NCBI GenBank assembly: GCA_030434875.1
Contig: JAUISW010000001.1
Span: forward strand, 1,375,501 to 1,439,500
DNA length: 64,000 nucleotides
From: Lachnospiraceae bacterium C1.1
Lineage (GTDB): Bacteria; Bacillota; Clostridia; Lachnospirales; Lachnospiraceae
Reading direction: 5' to 3'
The notes under the pieces were generated by a model, which worked only from the letters and a program-made list of their open reading frames with translations, was not told the origin of the DNA and did no database searches. Positions 38,619 through 47,304 of this stretch are shown here, piece after piece (position 1 is the stretch's first letter; each line of letters opens with the position of its first letter). A program made the translations under genes and the position numbers.

Positions 38619-39126
38619 GGAACTTATACCCAACCCCATATACAATATCCTCCAAAGATATAATAGGGCACTGGCATTTGCCTAGTAATTCGCCTTCAAT
38701 TTCATCAAAATAATTAACAACAGATATTATTACTGCATCGCATAAAGGGATATTATCTATACTAACTGTAGGGACATCCGCAAAAATATTTTTATAATTT
38801 TTATCTACTATGCAAATTACTTCAACTCTACTTCCTTCTAATTCCTTCATTAAGGTCTGTCCTAATATTCCATATCCATATATTGCCACTTTTGAAATAT
38901 CATTACTGATTAACCAGTCACAAAGGCTAATATTATTTAGCCGCAAAATAATCCAGTCCTTAAGTATCTCATTGTTTACCAACAATTTTTCTACATTACC
39001 ATCTTTTTCCTTTAACTCTTTTTTTAAATCATTCGTCTCTTTGTTTTTTATTGCTAATAATAATATCAATGTAAATAAAACTGCTATCAATAACCATTCC
39101 ACTATAATTCTCCATTCAACCATCAA
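38611..39126 (-). CDS. Membrane-anchored Rossmann-like module protein
   Basis: A 171-residue protein with one N-terminal membrane helix (about 8-27), a charged coiled-coil-like linker (28-65) and the recurring Rossmann-like module ('SKVAIYGYGILGQTLMKELE'), ending 'ISLEDIVYGVG'. It closely parallels the soluble protein at 31132-31512, with a membrane anchor added. It may tether the glycan machinery to the membrane or sense a ligand. No function is known to me. Confidence 0.6.
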   Translation of the reverse strand: MMVEWRIIVEWLLIAVLFTLILLLAIKNKETNDLKKELKEKDGNVEKLLVNNEILKDWIILRLNNISLCDWLISNDISKVAIYGYGILGQTLMKELEGSRVEVICIVDKNYKNIFADVPTVSIDNIPLCDAVIISVVNYFDEIEGELLGKCQCPIISLEDIVYGVGYKFHE

Positions 39127-39130
39127 TTAT

Positions 39131-39193
39131 TATGCCACTTTTATATCTGACCTACAGACACGCCTTAGTGTCTAATTGGCTCCTTGTTTCTCC
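39131..39193 (-). promoter_or_regulatory. Conserved RNA hairpin element, copy A
   Basis: This 63-base element lies in the 149-base gap before the membrane-anchored module gene and matches copy B (45887-45950) at about 46 of 64 aligned positions. Its hairpin stem is AGACAC/GTGTCT, where copy B has AGATGC/GCATCT, with two compensatory base-pair changes. The flanking blocks AGCCAATT and ATAAAAGTGG are conserved. Both copies are in operon orientation. It is a candidate cis-acting RNA for LoaP antitermination; no match to a known family was checked. Confidence 0.55.
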
Positions 39194-39275
39194 ACTTTCT
39201 TCTCTTAGTTTCCATTGTGACGGGATATTGTATAGAATCTTTGCTGAACTAGATCTCAATATAGAAACGATTATT

Positions 39276-40322
39276 TTAATTAGTTAAATGTTTTAAATAG
39301 TCATTGAAACCTATGAAATCGCTTTCATTGCATATTATGTTATTATTGAGTATTACCTTACATAGACTATCCCTCAAAGAACGGCAATCCAATAAATCTT
39401 TTCTTACAACTTTATCCTCCTCAAAGAATAGTAATTCGCTAGATGAATTATTAAAATATAACCTTTTACCATCCCAAATCATGTCACCTGTACAAAACAT
39501 ATAGACATACTCTTCTTTATTATTTTTTTTAGCTATATACACTTCGCTGCTTTCAAGTGCTTCATTTAAAAAAATCAATTTATTCTCACGAAGGAAATCA
39601 ACCATTAAGTAGTTCTCAAAACTATATAAGTAAACATCTTCTAAGAAACTATCTTTTACTTTATTACATTTACTATCTTTTATAATAAATAATCCATTCT
39701 CTTTATCATATGCGTATATTTCATCATTTAATAATGCTATAGATTCGAAACATGTTTTATCTCCACATTTCACAATCTGCGCATCATTACTTTCAATTGA
39801 ATATACAATAATATCATTATTAGGTTTAACCAGCATGTAAATCTTGTCACCGTCTATTGAAAAATCTCCTATATATGAATCTTGGGTATAATTCGGCAAC
39901 ATATCTTTCCAATTAAAGGCATGTCTAATTGAAAAATCTTCAAGCAAAAATGAGATGTTTTCATACTGTGACGGAATCAAGACAATTTCATTCTTAAGTA
40001 TTGTTGCCCACTTATAATAACCATAAAGATAATTATCATCCCCTACTTTTATATATTTACAATTTAGATTATTAACGTCCATAATTACAATATTCTTATA
40101 TTGATTTGGAATTAAAACTATAGAATCATTATATTTAATTATTCTAATATATCCATATTCATTAATTGATAAATCACTATTAATTGGCATCTCGGCAAAA
40201 AAACTTATTTTTCTTTTTTTTAGGTCATAATTAATAATTGAATTGAATTTTGAATGAATCATCCACACAATATCATCGCTAACGAATAAGCTCGACGTTA
40301 TGACCATATCCTGCATTTCCAT
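39276..40322 (-). CDS. Beta-propeller-like protein of unknown function
   Basis: A 348-residue protein made almost entirely of repeated short beta-strand units with aromatic and Asp-Gly turns ('DDIVWMIHSKFNSIINYD', 'IDGDKIYMLVKPNNDIIVY', 'WDGKRLYFNNSSSELLFF'), the pattern of a six- or seven-bladed propeller. There is no signal peptide or membrane helix, so it is probably cytoplasmic. A binding or scaffold role in the glycan locus is possible. I do not recognise a family. Confidence 0.55.
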   Translation of the reverse strand: MEMQDMVITSSLFVSDDIVWMIHSKFNSIINYDLKKRKISFFAEMPINSDLSINEYGYIRIIKYNDSIVLIPNQYKNIVIMDVNNLNCKYIKVGDDNYLYGYYKWATILKNEIVLIPSQYENISFLLEDFSIRHAFNWKDMLPNYTQDSYIGDFSIDGDKIYMLVKPNNDIIVYSIESNDAQIVKCGDKTCFESIALLNDEIYAYDKENGLFIIKDSKCNKVKDSFLEDVYLYSFENYLMVDFLRENKLIFLNEALESSEVYIAKKNNKEEYVYMFCTGDMIWDGKRLYFNNSSSELLFFEEDKVVRKDLLDCRSLRDSLCKVILNNNIICNESDFIGFNDYLKHLTN

Positions 40323-40419
40323 ATTATAATTACTTCCTCCTAGATTTTCTAAAGCATAAACTTCTTCTATTTATATTGATTCGTCATCACGTAAAATAAC
40401 ATCTGTATCTATAATTCAT

Positions 40420-42237
40420 TCAAAGCATTTTACTCACAATATCAAAGACCTTTTCTGCTACCATTTCATTACCTTTTGTTGTCAAATGAACACTATCAAA
40501 AAACAAATCATCAGCTTTATATCTGTTAAATATGTTTGAAAAATCATAAATAAATGGTATTTCTTTTACTTTTAGGCTCGCTTTCTTTATAAAATCCATC
40601 CTTGCCGTAAAAGACACAACTTCCTTTCCATCTAATTCAACTGTATACGCATTGGACAAATAATAATCATTTAATATTTTATTAATTTTACTTGTACCTG
40701 CCGAGTTTTCCATAAGACATGGCTGAAGTATGCCAAAAAATTCAACACCAAAAGCCTTTGAGACTGCATTCATCTTTATCTCGTTATCAATCCAATTATC
40801 AACTCTATTAATCAAGAACTTTTCTCCACTATAACATCCTTTTGTTTCATATAATCTATCTATCGAAGGTTTATGTTTACTTATTTCTCTATATAGCTGC
40901 AATTGATAATTATCTGCGTCATAGGCCTTAGTTATTGCATCATTGACTCCGCTGTAGCTAATTATTATGTTTGGCCTTCTTGGTATTATATCCCTACATA
41001 TTCTTATCAATTCTTGAAAAGAAACATAACCACTTACACCACAAGCAATTATCTCAGCATTTACACCCTTGTTTCTGAATAACTTGAGCAAATGTTCTGG
41101 CCAACTAATTTCATTATATAAAATGACATCAGATGTAGACCCCCCCACTACACCTATGACTATATCAGGACAATTACAATTATTATTTAATACTTCAATT
41201 CCAAAGTAGTTATTATTTGCATGAGAATGACCATTATGAATGTCAAACGTATTATAATAATCAATCTGCATATTATGCTCTATTAGCGATGTTATGTTAT
41301 ATCGACTCCATCCAATTTCACTAACAAAATTCAACGCTTCATCAGCTTGACTTTTTGTACCAAGAAAAATAATTACATTTTTTTCTTTATCAAAATAGCT
41401 CAGATCATATTTATTTATAAAATGGACATTTTCTACAATGCCTTCAACGCCTTCGATACTTATAGCTGAATGTGTTTCTACACCTATGAGTTTCATATAT
41501 GCACTAAGTTCACAAATGGATTTATAATTCCCCCATAATACGATTTTTTTTGAATCAATTTCACTTATAATCCAAATTAAATCAAGAGCAGCAAGGCTTA
41601 TGGAATCAAACCCTGGTGTACCATTAATTAAATCAATTCGGGGATCACCTGAACATTCATATATTGTCACATCAGGATTTTTTTCTTTGATTATATTTGT
41701 AATATTATCCCTATCATACGATGTAGAAATTAGAAAATTGAGTGCCTTATTCTTATTCCTTATGAATACTGTTTCTAAATCTGTTACTTCTATATCCCCC
41801 AAAAATTCACCAATTTTCCTTGAGTCACTATCCACCAACCCCAGTACTTTCAATCCACATTTCAAAAACATCTTCACAAGTATGTTTCCTCGGTTGCCAG
41901 CGCCATAAATTACAACTTCTGGCACTTCAAAGCACCACAAGGTTTCCAGTCTATCTCCAATTATTTTCTTTACAACATCTCCCTCTTCTTTTTTTGTATA
42001 TAAAACTAAATCATTATCATAATCCTTTATTGTTTCTACACCAAGTACTTCGACCCCACATATAGTATTACCAAGATATATCTTTTCAGACTCCCTAGCG
42101 ATAAACCCAGCAACCAACAATCCATTTCTTATATAATCAGCCATAATGATTCTTGCAATTTCATCAAAACCATATATATATATATTCTTCTCCTTACATA
42201 ATCTTATAATATTTAAGGAATCTAGCTTTTTAGTCAT
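40420..42237 (-). CDS. SGNH/GDSL esterase-type protein with three Rossmann-like modules
   Basis: A 605-residue protein. Three Rossmann-like modules stand in tandem at about residues 15-105 ('KNIYIYGFDEIARIIM'), 110-200 ('PEVVIYGAGNRGNIL') and 228-320 ('KKIVLWGNYKSICEL'). The C-terminal SGNH domain has block I 'GVVGGSTSDVI', block II 'GVSGYVSFQEL', block III 'SGVNDAI' and block V 'DSVHLTTKGNEM' with the catalytic Asp-His. It probably adds or removes acyl groups on the glycan, inside the cell since no signal is present. Confidence 0.82.
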   Translation of the reverse strand: MTKKLDSLNIIRLCKEKNIYIYGFDEIARIIMADYIRNGLLVAGFIARESEKIYLGNTICGVEVLGVETIKDYDNDLVLYTKKEEGDVVKKIIGDRLETLWCFEVPEVVIYGAGNRGNILVKMFLKCGLKVLGLVDSDSRKIGEFLGDIEVTDLETVFIRNKNKALNFLISTSYDRDNITNIIKEKNPDVTIYECSGDPRIDLINGTPGFDSISLAALDLIWIISEIDSKKIVLWGNYKSICELSAYMKLIGVETHSAISIEGVEGIVENVHFINKYDLSYFDKEKNVIIFLGTKSQADEALNFVSEIGWSRYNITSLIEHNMQIDYYNTFDIHNGHSHANNNYFGIEVLNNNCNCPDIVIGVVGGSTSDVILYNEISWPEHLLKLFRNKGVNAEIIACGVSGYVSFQELIRICRDIIPRRPNIIISYSGVNDAITKAYDADNYQLQLYREISKHKPSIDRLYETKGCYSGEKFLINRVDNWIDNEIKMNAVSKAFGVEFFGILQPCLMENSAGTSKINKILNDYYLSNAYTVELDGKEVVSFTARMDFIKKASLKVKEIPFIYDFSNIFNRYKADDLFFDSVHLTTKGNEMVAEKVFDIVSKML

Positions 42238-42371
42238 AGCTTTTCACCTATTAACACTCATAACGTTGTTTGACTGAATAAAAAAACTTCCGAAACAATT
42301 ATTGGTATTTGAGCAGATATTAACATAGTCTTTCAACAAATTTTTCTCATCAATTACAGCTCTGGATAATA

Positions 42372-42692
42372 CTAAAACACATAAATGTATTCAGGTATAG
42401 AAAAATCATCTAATTCTATTCTCTCTTTCGACCCTTTCAAAACTAATTCTTGTTCCTTTTTTTTTAATGTCGCTACAGTCAATGGTAAAATTACATCTTC
42501 GCATCCGACTAAAACTTCTTTAAAAATATTCTTTAACTCCGGAACCGTATGAAAGTCATGCTCAGTTATGTCTCCACTGCTATCGCACTTACTCCAGAAA
42601 CATTCACTCTTAATACCATGCATCTCTATTCTGCTCTCGCTATTAGCAGCCCATTCCTTAATCAGACCTTTCTCTTTTTCAGTCGAGCTCAT
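42372..42692 (-). CDS. Small protein of unknown function coupled to the carbamoyltransferase
   Basis: A 106-residue soluble, acidic protein. The ATG at 42692 is preceded by GGAGGG and overlaps the carbamoyltransferase 3' end by 14 bases, so the two are co-translated. 'ESRIEMHGIKSECFWSKCD' and 'SIPEYIYVF' are its most distinctive stretches. I do not recognise the family. Its context suggests an accessory subunit or acceptor-binding partner of the carbamoyltransferase. Confidence 0.5.
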   Translation of the reverse strand: MSSTEKEKGLIKEWAANSESRIEMHGIKSECFWSKCDSSGDITEHDFHTVPELKNIFKEVLVGCEDVILPLTVATLKKKEQELVLKGSKERIELDDFSIPEYIYVF

Positions 42693-44526
42693 ATTCTGCC
42701 CTCCAATCTTTATCTTCACAAAATTCCGGCTGTTCTTCCTTATGTAATATATAATCCTCAATTACCAGAACATCCATATCCGTTCTCATGAAGCACTTAT
42801 ACGCATCTTCAGGTGTGCATACTATCGGCTCACCACGTACATTAAAAGATGTATTTACCAAAACTCCACACCCAGTCATTTCATTGAACTTCTCCATGAT
42901 AAGATGTAAATCTGGATTTCTTTTATTATCCACAGTTTGTACTCTTGCGCTGTAATCCACATGAGTTATTGCAGGAACATCTGATCTTGGAACTGACACC
43001 GACTTAAGCATGTCATTATCAAAACGTTCCAGCTCCTCATCAATGTCAAAAGGCAACCGTCTTTTTTCGCTTACATTCCCTACTTTTAGCATATAAGGAC
43101 TATCACATGGCAAATCGAAATAGTCATCTCTCCGCTCATCTAATACAATTGGTGCAAATGGTCTAAATGATTCACGATACTTAATTTTTAAATTAAGCTT
43201 TGACTGCATTTCTTCTGAACGGCTATCTGCAATTATACTTCTATCACCTAATGCTCTTGGTCCAAACTCCAACCTTCCCATCATTAAGCCACATATTTTC
43301 CCTTGAGTAAGAAACTCTGCAATTTTTTCAGCCCAGACTTCTTTATCTTCTATTTTTTTGTATTTGGCACCATAGCGCTTTAGTGTATTCTCTATTTCTA
43401 TATTGTCATACTTCGGCCCTAACAAGCTTCCGTTCATTCCATCAGGTAACACTACTTCTCTATCATTTTTAAAAAAGTCATAATACGCATATAATGCACA
43501 CCCCAAAGCACCACCTGCATCATCTGAAGCAGGCTGAATCCACACATTATAGAAGATTTTTTCTTTTGTCAGCTTTCCGTTAGCAACACAGTTAAGTGCT
43601 ACGCCCCCAGCTAAAACCAGGTTATTAATGTTCTGTCCGTATTTTTCTTTAGCATGCTTGGCAATCCCAATAATCATCTCTTCTGTAATTTTCTGAACAG
43701 AAGCAGCTATATCCATTTCGCGTTTTGTTATCCTACTTTCAGATTTTCTCCTTGTACCACCAAACAACTCCTCAAATTTGCTCTCATTTATCATTGTAGT
43801 ACCACGATAAAAATCGAAATAATCCAGATTCAGGCAAAAAGACCCATCCGGCATGATACTAATTACATTTTCTTTAATTTTGTCATAATATATTGGTTTT
43901 CCATATGGAGCCAGTCCCATGAATTTATATTCACCAGAATTCACTTTGAAACCGCAGAAATAAGTAAAAGCGCTATAGAACATTCCAATTGAATGAGGAT
44001 ACTTTATCTCTTCTAATAATTTCACTTCATTACCATGTCCTATGCCAATGGCTGTTGTAGTCCATTCTCCAACACCATCTATTGTAAGAATTACAGCATC
44101 TTCGAACGGTGATGGGTAAAATGCTGATGCAGCATGAGAAATATGATGTTTTGTCACTAAAAGCTTCCCATGTTTTCCCAATGAACCAAGAACATCCTTA
44201 AGTTTTTCATGAATCCACAGTTTCCATGAAAATATCATGTCAAAAGAGTTATTAAGTAGACTATCACACTCTTCTCCAAGGAAGGCAAGATTATCCATAA
44301 ACCTGTCTGTCATAATAAGTGGATTATCATAGTAAACTACCGCATCAAGTTCCTCAGCTTTTATGCCAGCCTCTTTCAAGCAATACTTCATTGCATTTTC
44401 TGGAATGCGAGAATCATGCTTTATTCTTGTGAATCTTTCTTCCTGTGCCGCTGCAATAATATTTCCATCCTTTATAAGACACGCTGCAGAATCATGGTAT
44501 AAACATGAAATGCCTAGAATGATCAT
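42679..44526 (-). CDS. Carbamoyltransferase (NodU/TobZ family)
   Basis: A 615-residue enzyme. It starts 'MIILGISCLYHDSAACLI', has the Kae1-like ATPase core ('HHISHAASAFYPSPFEDA', 'ILTIDGVGEWTTTA', 'NLVLAGGVALNCVANGKL') and the YrdC-like C-terminal domain ('GPRALGDRSIIADSRS', 'NTSFNVRGEPIVCTPEDA'). It transfers a carbamoyl group from carbamoyl phosphate, via carbamoyl-AMP, to a hydroxyl of a sugar. AAGGAAG precedes the ATG. It is a strong indicator that the product of this locus carries carbamoylated residues. Confidence 0.95.
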   Translation of the reverse strand: MIILGISCLYHDSAACLIKDGNIIAAAQEERFTRIKHDSRIPENAMKYCLKEAGIKAEELDAVVYYDNPLIMTDRFMDNLAFLGEECDSLLNNSFDMIFSWKLWIHEKLKDVLGSLGKHGKLLVTKHHISHAASAFYPSPFEDAVILTIDGVGEWTTTAIGIGHGNEVKLLEEIKYPHSIGMFYSAFTYFCGFKVNSGEYKFMGLAPYGKPIYYDKIKENVISIMPDGSFCLNLDYFDFYRGTTMINESKFEELFGGTRRKSESRITKREMDIAASVQKITEEMIIGIAKHAKEKYGQNINNLVLAGGVALNCVANGKLTKEKIFYNVWIQPASDDAGGALGCALYAYYDFFKNDREVVLPDGMNGSLLGPKYDNIEIENTLKRYGAKYKKIEDKEVWAEKIAEFLTQGKICGLMMGRLEFGPRALGDRSIIADSRSEEMQSKLNLKIKYRESFRPFAPIVLDERRDDYFDLPCDSPYMLKVGNVSEKRRLPFDIDEELERFDNDMLKSVSVPRSDVPAITHVDYSARVQTVDNKRNPDLHLIMEKFNEMTGCGVLVNTSFNVRGEPIVCTPEDAYKCFMRTDMDVLVIEDYILHKEEQPEFCEDKDWRAEYELD

Positions 44527-44554
44527 CTAATATCTTCCTTCCTGAACAATTATA

Positions 44555-45610
44555 TTAAGCATTTGAGCTATATTTCTCATACCATTCAGCAAAGCACATT
44601 AGACCATCTACAATTTTAACTCTTGGTTTTATTCCACAATATGCAAATACTCTATCAATATCTGCATATGTAGTCTCTACATCACCCATTTGTGCTTCAC
44701 TAAATTTAACATAATCAGATATGTTAAAATCATCTATTAAAACTTTTTTTTGTTTTAGTGCTCTCTCCAATAAGCCAATAAATTCTATAGTTTCTATTGG
44801 ATTATTGTTACCGATATTAAATATCCTATATATTTTCTCACTATCTGTCCCACATTCTTCACCAACCAATTTTTCAATAATATCCACTACATCGTCAATG
44901 TAAGTAAAGTCTCTACGATTTTTTCCATAATTGTAAAGCTCTATCTTCTCCCCTTTAACCAGTTTCTCTGTAAACTTATAATAAGCCATATCTGGTCTAC
45001 CAGCAGGACCATAAACAGTAAAAAAGCGCATTCCTGTCATCGGTATGCCATAAAGCTTAGCATATGAATACCCTATAACCTCATCAGCTTTCTTTGTAGC
45101 AGCATAAAACGATACTGGCTGATCCGTACTATCATTTTCCGAATAGGGTATTTTTTCATTATTTCCATACACAGAAGATGAGCTTGCGAATAAGAAATGT
45201 TTGACTGGTGAGTTCATCTCAATACTCTTCCTACACGCTTCAACCATATTGAAGAAGCCAATGATATTCGACTGTATATATACACTCGGATTATCGATGC
45301 TATAACGTACCCCTGCCTGTGCAGCAAGATGTACCACTATATCAGGCTTATACGCATCGAATACGTCAAAGACTACGTCCTTATCAGCGATGTCTACTTT
45401 AATAAAAGTAAATCTGTGGTCATCATCTTGTTCACGAATCCTATTCAACCGATATTCCTTGAGTCTCACATCATAGTAATCATTGAGATTATCGATACCG
45501 ATTATCTGCGCACATGTAGCAGCTATAAGCCTTAACGCCAATGCACCACCGATAAAACCAGCAACACCAGTAATAAGAATTGTACTTTCATTAATATTTA
45601 TTTCTTTCAT
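44555..45610 (-). CDS. NAD-dependent epimerase, UDP-glucuronate 4-epimerase-like
   Basis: A 351-residue short-chain dehydrogenase/epimerase with the NAD motif 'ITGVAGFIGGALALRLI', the catalytic 'SFYAATKKADE' (YxxxK) and 'MRFFTVYGPAGRPDMAYYKF', typical of UDP-glucuronate 4-epimerases. It would supply UDP-galacturonate or a similar nucleotide sugar. It is the most upstream sugar gene of the locus. Confidence 0.88.
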   Translation of the reverse strand: MKEININESTILITGVAGFIGGALALRLIAATCAQIIGIDNLNDYYDVRLKEYRLNRIREQDDDHRFTFIKVDIADKDVVFDVFDAYKPDIVVHLAAQAGVRYSIDNPSVYIQSNIIGFFNMVEACRKSIEMNSPVKHFLFASSSSVYGNNEKIPYSENDSTDQPVSFYAATKKADEVIGYSYAKLYGIPMTGMRFFTVYGPAGRPDMAYYKFTEKLVKGEKIELYNYGKNRRDFTYIDDVVDIIEKLVGEECGTDSEKIYRIFNIGNNNPIETIEFIGLLERALKQKKVLIDDFNISDYVKFSEAQMGDVETTYADIDRVFAYCGIKPRVKIVDGLMCFAEWYEKYSSNA

Positions 45611-45628
45611 TCAATTACTTTCCTCACC

Positions 45629-45808
45629 ATACAGGATAATGCAAACCACAAATTCTTTGTCGATGATTATGCTCCCGAAAGCTATCATGACGTCGATTCA
45701 CGTGTAGATTTTCCTGTTTACATCAAAGCGTATACCCGCAAAAACGGCGAAGCTTCATATACTATCAATGTTCAAAAATCAGAATTAAAACGTGGTGAAC
45801 ATTTCTAA
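45629..45808 (+). pseudogene. C-terminal fragment of an unidentified gene
   Basis: A plus-strand open stretch of about 60 codons ends at TAA 45808 and contains 'FFVDDYAPESYHDVDSRVDF' and 'EASYTINVQKSELKRGEHF'. Codon use and residue mix look like real protein, but no start or upstream coding sequence is present; its 5' side runs into the epimerase gene. It is a decayed remnant on the strand opposite the operon. Confidence 0.5.
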
Positions 45809-46362
45809 CCCTTCCATCAATCTAATGGCTGTGAATTCATCTATGATATGTTCATGGCCTTCTCCTTTCATTCTCGGGTACTATTCAATACCACTTTTAT
45901 CTTCGACCAACAGATGCAACTTTAGCATCTAATTGGCTATTTGCAACTCCATATGTATGACAAATGTCAAAAAAAGCATCACTTACAACATGCTCTGTAA
46001 TATTCTCTTGATGCCAAGTTCTTTTCCTACACTGGAATTTATAGTTTCTCTACCTGCCTAAGATAGCAAAATTATCTTCTCACTTCATTTAAATTATGAC
46101 TCCCATATAGTTAAACTGTTGCAATCAGCCACAATTCAACTACGTACACACTAATCCCAAGTACATAATATACCACCTGTAGTAATACTAAAAACTTGTT
46201 CATATTGTATCCTCCCTTCATTTAACACAGCTTGTAGAAAAGCCCTTATATAGACTTCTAAACCCACTAAGTCTGTATAATCAGGAAAGACATAACAGTG
46301 TTTTCTCCCGTACTAAGCTATAAAGCCCCTCCAGTCATACAAAATACTAAAAATAGAATTTT
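45809..46362. other. Intergenic stretch with RNA element B, otherwise unassigned
   Basis: Apart from the hairpin element at 45887-45950 this AT-rich gap shows a short palindrome near 45960-45971 (TGACAAATGTCA) and no gene I can support. It may contain a promoter for the epimerase gene, but no clear -35/-10 pair stands out. Confidence 0.4.
45887..45950 (-). promoter_or_regulatory. Conserved RNA hairpin element, copy B
   Basis: The partner of copy A (39131-39193). On the minus strand the order is GGAG, AGCCAATT, stem AGATGC/GCATCT with a seven-base loop, CTGTTGGTC, ATAAAAGTGG. It lies about 280 bases upstream of the epimerase start, at the entry to the sugar genes. Confidence 0.55.
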
Positions 46363-47094
46363 CTATATATCATCATATAGCCCTTGCATAATAGCAGCTA
46401 TTATAACTATTTCTTTATTGTATACATCCAAAGGTTCATCAGCATATATCCTTCTTATAATGACCGATTCGCCAATTAATAATGAATAGTCCTTCTTGCA
46501 CATTTGAAATATTTTCTTTGCTTGACCATATATTAATAAATTTTCATTATACAAATCTCTTAGTAATTCAACTGTTACATATTGATTCATATAGATTTCT
46601 ATCGGATTAATAATATAAGGTTGTTCATATCCTTGATTTATAAAATCCTTATCACTATTAATCAATGATGCAGGAATATGATTAATCCAGTTACGCAGGC
46701 TTTTAAAATGTTCAAGAATTTTTTGAGTATCCATTGAAAATTCCGTGTACTTTATTTGAAATTTATTAACCTTAACATATTTCCTATAATTAAAATATGA
46801 TACAGCCTCACAACTCGAATCGCCTATCACATTGACTAAATATGTGATTTCACTACTGGTTTTATCTTTTAAATCTGCATATAATTCATAGCTAATTAAT
46901 TTCTTCCCTTCATATTTTGTTAACGTATCACTTATTTCAATATTATATCTTTTTAATTTATCCAAACAGATTTGTGTAATTGAAATTATTTTTTGTAGAT
47001 ATACAATATAATCATATGATTGCTTGAATATAAACCTTTTTAACCTTTTTGACATTTTCTTTATCTTCAAATTATCTATAAATCCAGGTTCCAT
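46363..47094 (-). CDS. Hypothetical protein with HEPN-like RNase motif
   Basis: A 243-residue, largely helical, basic protein. 'FKSLRNWINH' contains R134-x4-H139 with Asn next to Arg, the RNase motif of HEPN domains. HEPN proteins act as toxins and in phage defence, often cutting RNA. It lies in a small island with a PD-(D/E)XK-like gene and Rpn genes, separate from the sugar genes. The overall family is not recognised, so HEPN membership needs a profile search. Confidence 0.5.
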   Translation of the reverse strand: MEPGFIDNLKIKKMSKRLKRFIFKQSYDYIVYLQKIISITQICLDKLKRYNIEISDTLTKYEGKKLISYELYADLKDKTSSEITYLVNVIGDSSCEAVSYFNYRKYVKVNKFQIKYTEFSMDTQKILEHFKSLRNWINHIPASLINSDKDFINQGYEQPYIINPIEIYMNQYVTVELLRDLYNENLLIYGQAKKIFQMCKKDYSLLIGESVIIRRIYADEPLDVYNKEIVIIAAIMQGLYDDI

Positions 47095-47112
47095 GGTACC
47101 TTACACCTTTGG

Positions 47113-47222
47113 TGACAGGCACTGTGAAAATTCTGTAAACTCCATATTCGCATATTTCTACGTCTTCTCGCCCTGTTAAACGGCCATTGCTGCCTGTCAT
47201 CGTGAAAACTTTGTGAACTCCT
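47113..47222. repeat. Direct and inverted repeat pair between nuclease-like genes
   Basis: TGACAGGC (47113-47120) is inverted as GCCTGTCA (47192-47199). Each is followed by a similar block, CTGTGAAAATTCTG and then AACTCC in the first copy, and CGTGAAAACTTTG and then AACTCC in the second. This is the only structure I see in the 210-base gap 47095-47304. Confidence 0.4.
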
Positions 47223-47304
47223 TGCACTCCAGGCAAAATTAAACAAATAGAACCTTACATGCTCTCCTTTTTACACCCTCACCAATCTCTGGTTAAGCTG
47301 TATA

